Source of the DNA: Baffinella frigidus
Taxonomy: Eukaryota; Cryptophyceae; Cryptomonadales; Baffinellaceae
Assembly (NCBI GenBank): GCA_026770585.1
Contig: MU646735.1
Span: 278,892 to 291,593, forward strand
DNA: 12,702 nt
Direction: 5' to 3'
Positions within the stretch are counted from its first letter, which is position 1. Every line of letters starts with the position of its first letter. Below the pieces are notes generated by a model, which was not told the DNA's origin, did no database searches, and saw only the letters and a program-made list of their open reading frames with translations. A program made the translations under genes and the position numbers. Positions 12,592 through 12,702 of the stretch are shown one piece after another.

Positions 12592-12601
12592 CTACCGGTG
12601 C

Positions 12602-12702
12602 GGCTTACGGGTTAGGCTTTAGGGTTTAGGGGTGAGGTTTCAGGGTTCATAGGTTAAGGTTGAGGGTTCAGGTTTAGGGTTTAGGGGGCAGGGTTCAGGT
12701 GT
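12602..12702 (+). repeat. Telomere-like array at the right edge
   Basis: Degenerate TTTAGGG/TTCAGGG units, read as the intron upstream of the first exon in the window. Confidence 0.9.

Noticed and set aside
9634-10008. Ser-Leu-rich and Arg-Glu-rich frames
   Set aside because: They are translations of GA/CT microsatellites; the same applies at 1123-1345 and 3002-3391.
10217-10736. Thr-Leu-Pro-Tyr-Pro repeat frames
   Set aside because: They translate GGGTA arrays; only the ERGEYM-type ends are exon or echo sequence.
11446-11690. An extra exon between 12532 and 11445
   Set aside because: Open segments with AG exist, but none has a length that fits the phase-0 neighbours.
12430-12615. Plus-strand frame with LGLAVVDNPQCDADEEARA
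   Set aside because: It is plausible as protein, but it begins in telomere-like repeats and lacks plus-strand splice sites. The partial copies fit minus-strand donor echoes. Some doubt remains.
11790-12702. True chromosome end
   Set aside because: Arrays are degenerate, short and interrupted by exon-like islands; no long perfect terminal tract is present.

Overview
The window is eukaryotic nuclear DNA. It is dominated by short arrays of plant/algal-type telomere repeat (TTTAGGG and variants), GA/CT microsatellites, minisatellites and small terminal-inverted-repeat (TIR) elements. It has no long ORF and no bacterial gene layout. TTTAGGG repeats fit green algae/plants, dinoflagellates and some other protists. 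A repeat-rich marine prasinophyte or a dinoflagellate is my best guess, with low confidence. The arrays are interrupted by unique islands, so this is not a chromosome end.

Main reading: the islands between repeats are exons of one gene on the MINUS strand, crossing the whole window and leaving it on the left (and probably the right). Sixteen islands are open, flanked by AG (acceptor) and GT (one GC) donors, and join in a consistent reading phase: 12532-12591, 11353-11445, 10968-11023, 10668-10758, 9921-10002, 9513-9591, 9149-9194, 8870-8932, 7569-7649, 6665-6739, 4356-4454, 3738-3797, 3519-3553, 3305-3365, 1473-1519 and 1-192. Together they give about 406 codons without a stop. Two more candidate exons (8604-8638, 5504-5596) are optional. 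I do not recognise the protein. It is rich in N-X-S/T sequons and may be secreted or lumenal.

Most unusual feature: many exon edges are 'echoed' in the neighbouring intron. Copies of intron-end + acceptor + exon-start lie upstream of the exon, and copies of exon-end + donor + intron-start lie downstream. Echoes often have broken frames but usually keep AG or GT. The clearest cases are the exons at 7569-7649 (five upstream echoes, one downstream), 4356-4454 (three upstream, two downstream), 10668-10758 (one upstream, three downstream), 6665-6739, 3305-3365, 11353-11445, 12532-12591 and 1473-1519.

Intron layout, right to left. 12.7-8.6 kb holds telomere-like arrays, including GGGTA and GGGTGTA subtypes, and two GA tracts. 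8.5-6.7 kb holds echoes, a CAAAAGTTGAC dyad/minisatellite field and two TIR elements. 6.7-4.5 kb holds echoes and TIR elements. 4.3-3.3 kb holds a 51-bp tandem array and telomere-like arrays. 3.3-0.2 kb holds a CT tract and a dense cluster of TIR elements, one with a nested insertion. All large telomere-like arrays have the G-rich strand on +, so the inferred pre-mRNA carries the C-rich strand. Two TIR elements sit inside echoes whose other copies are the matching unoccupied sites.
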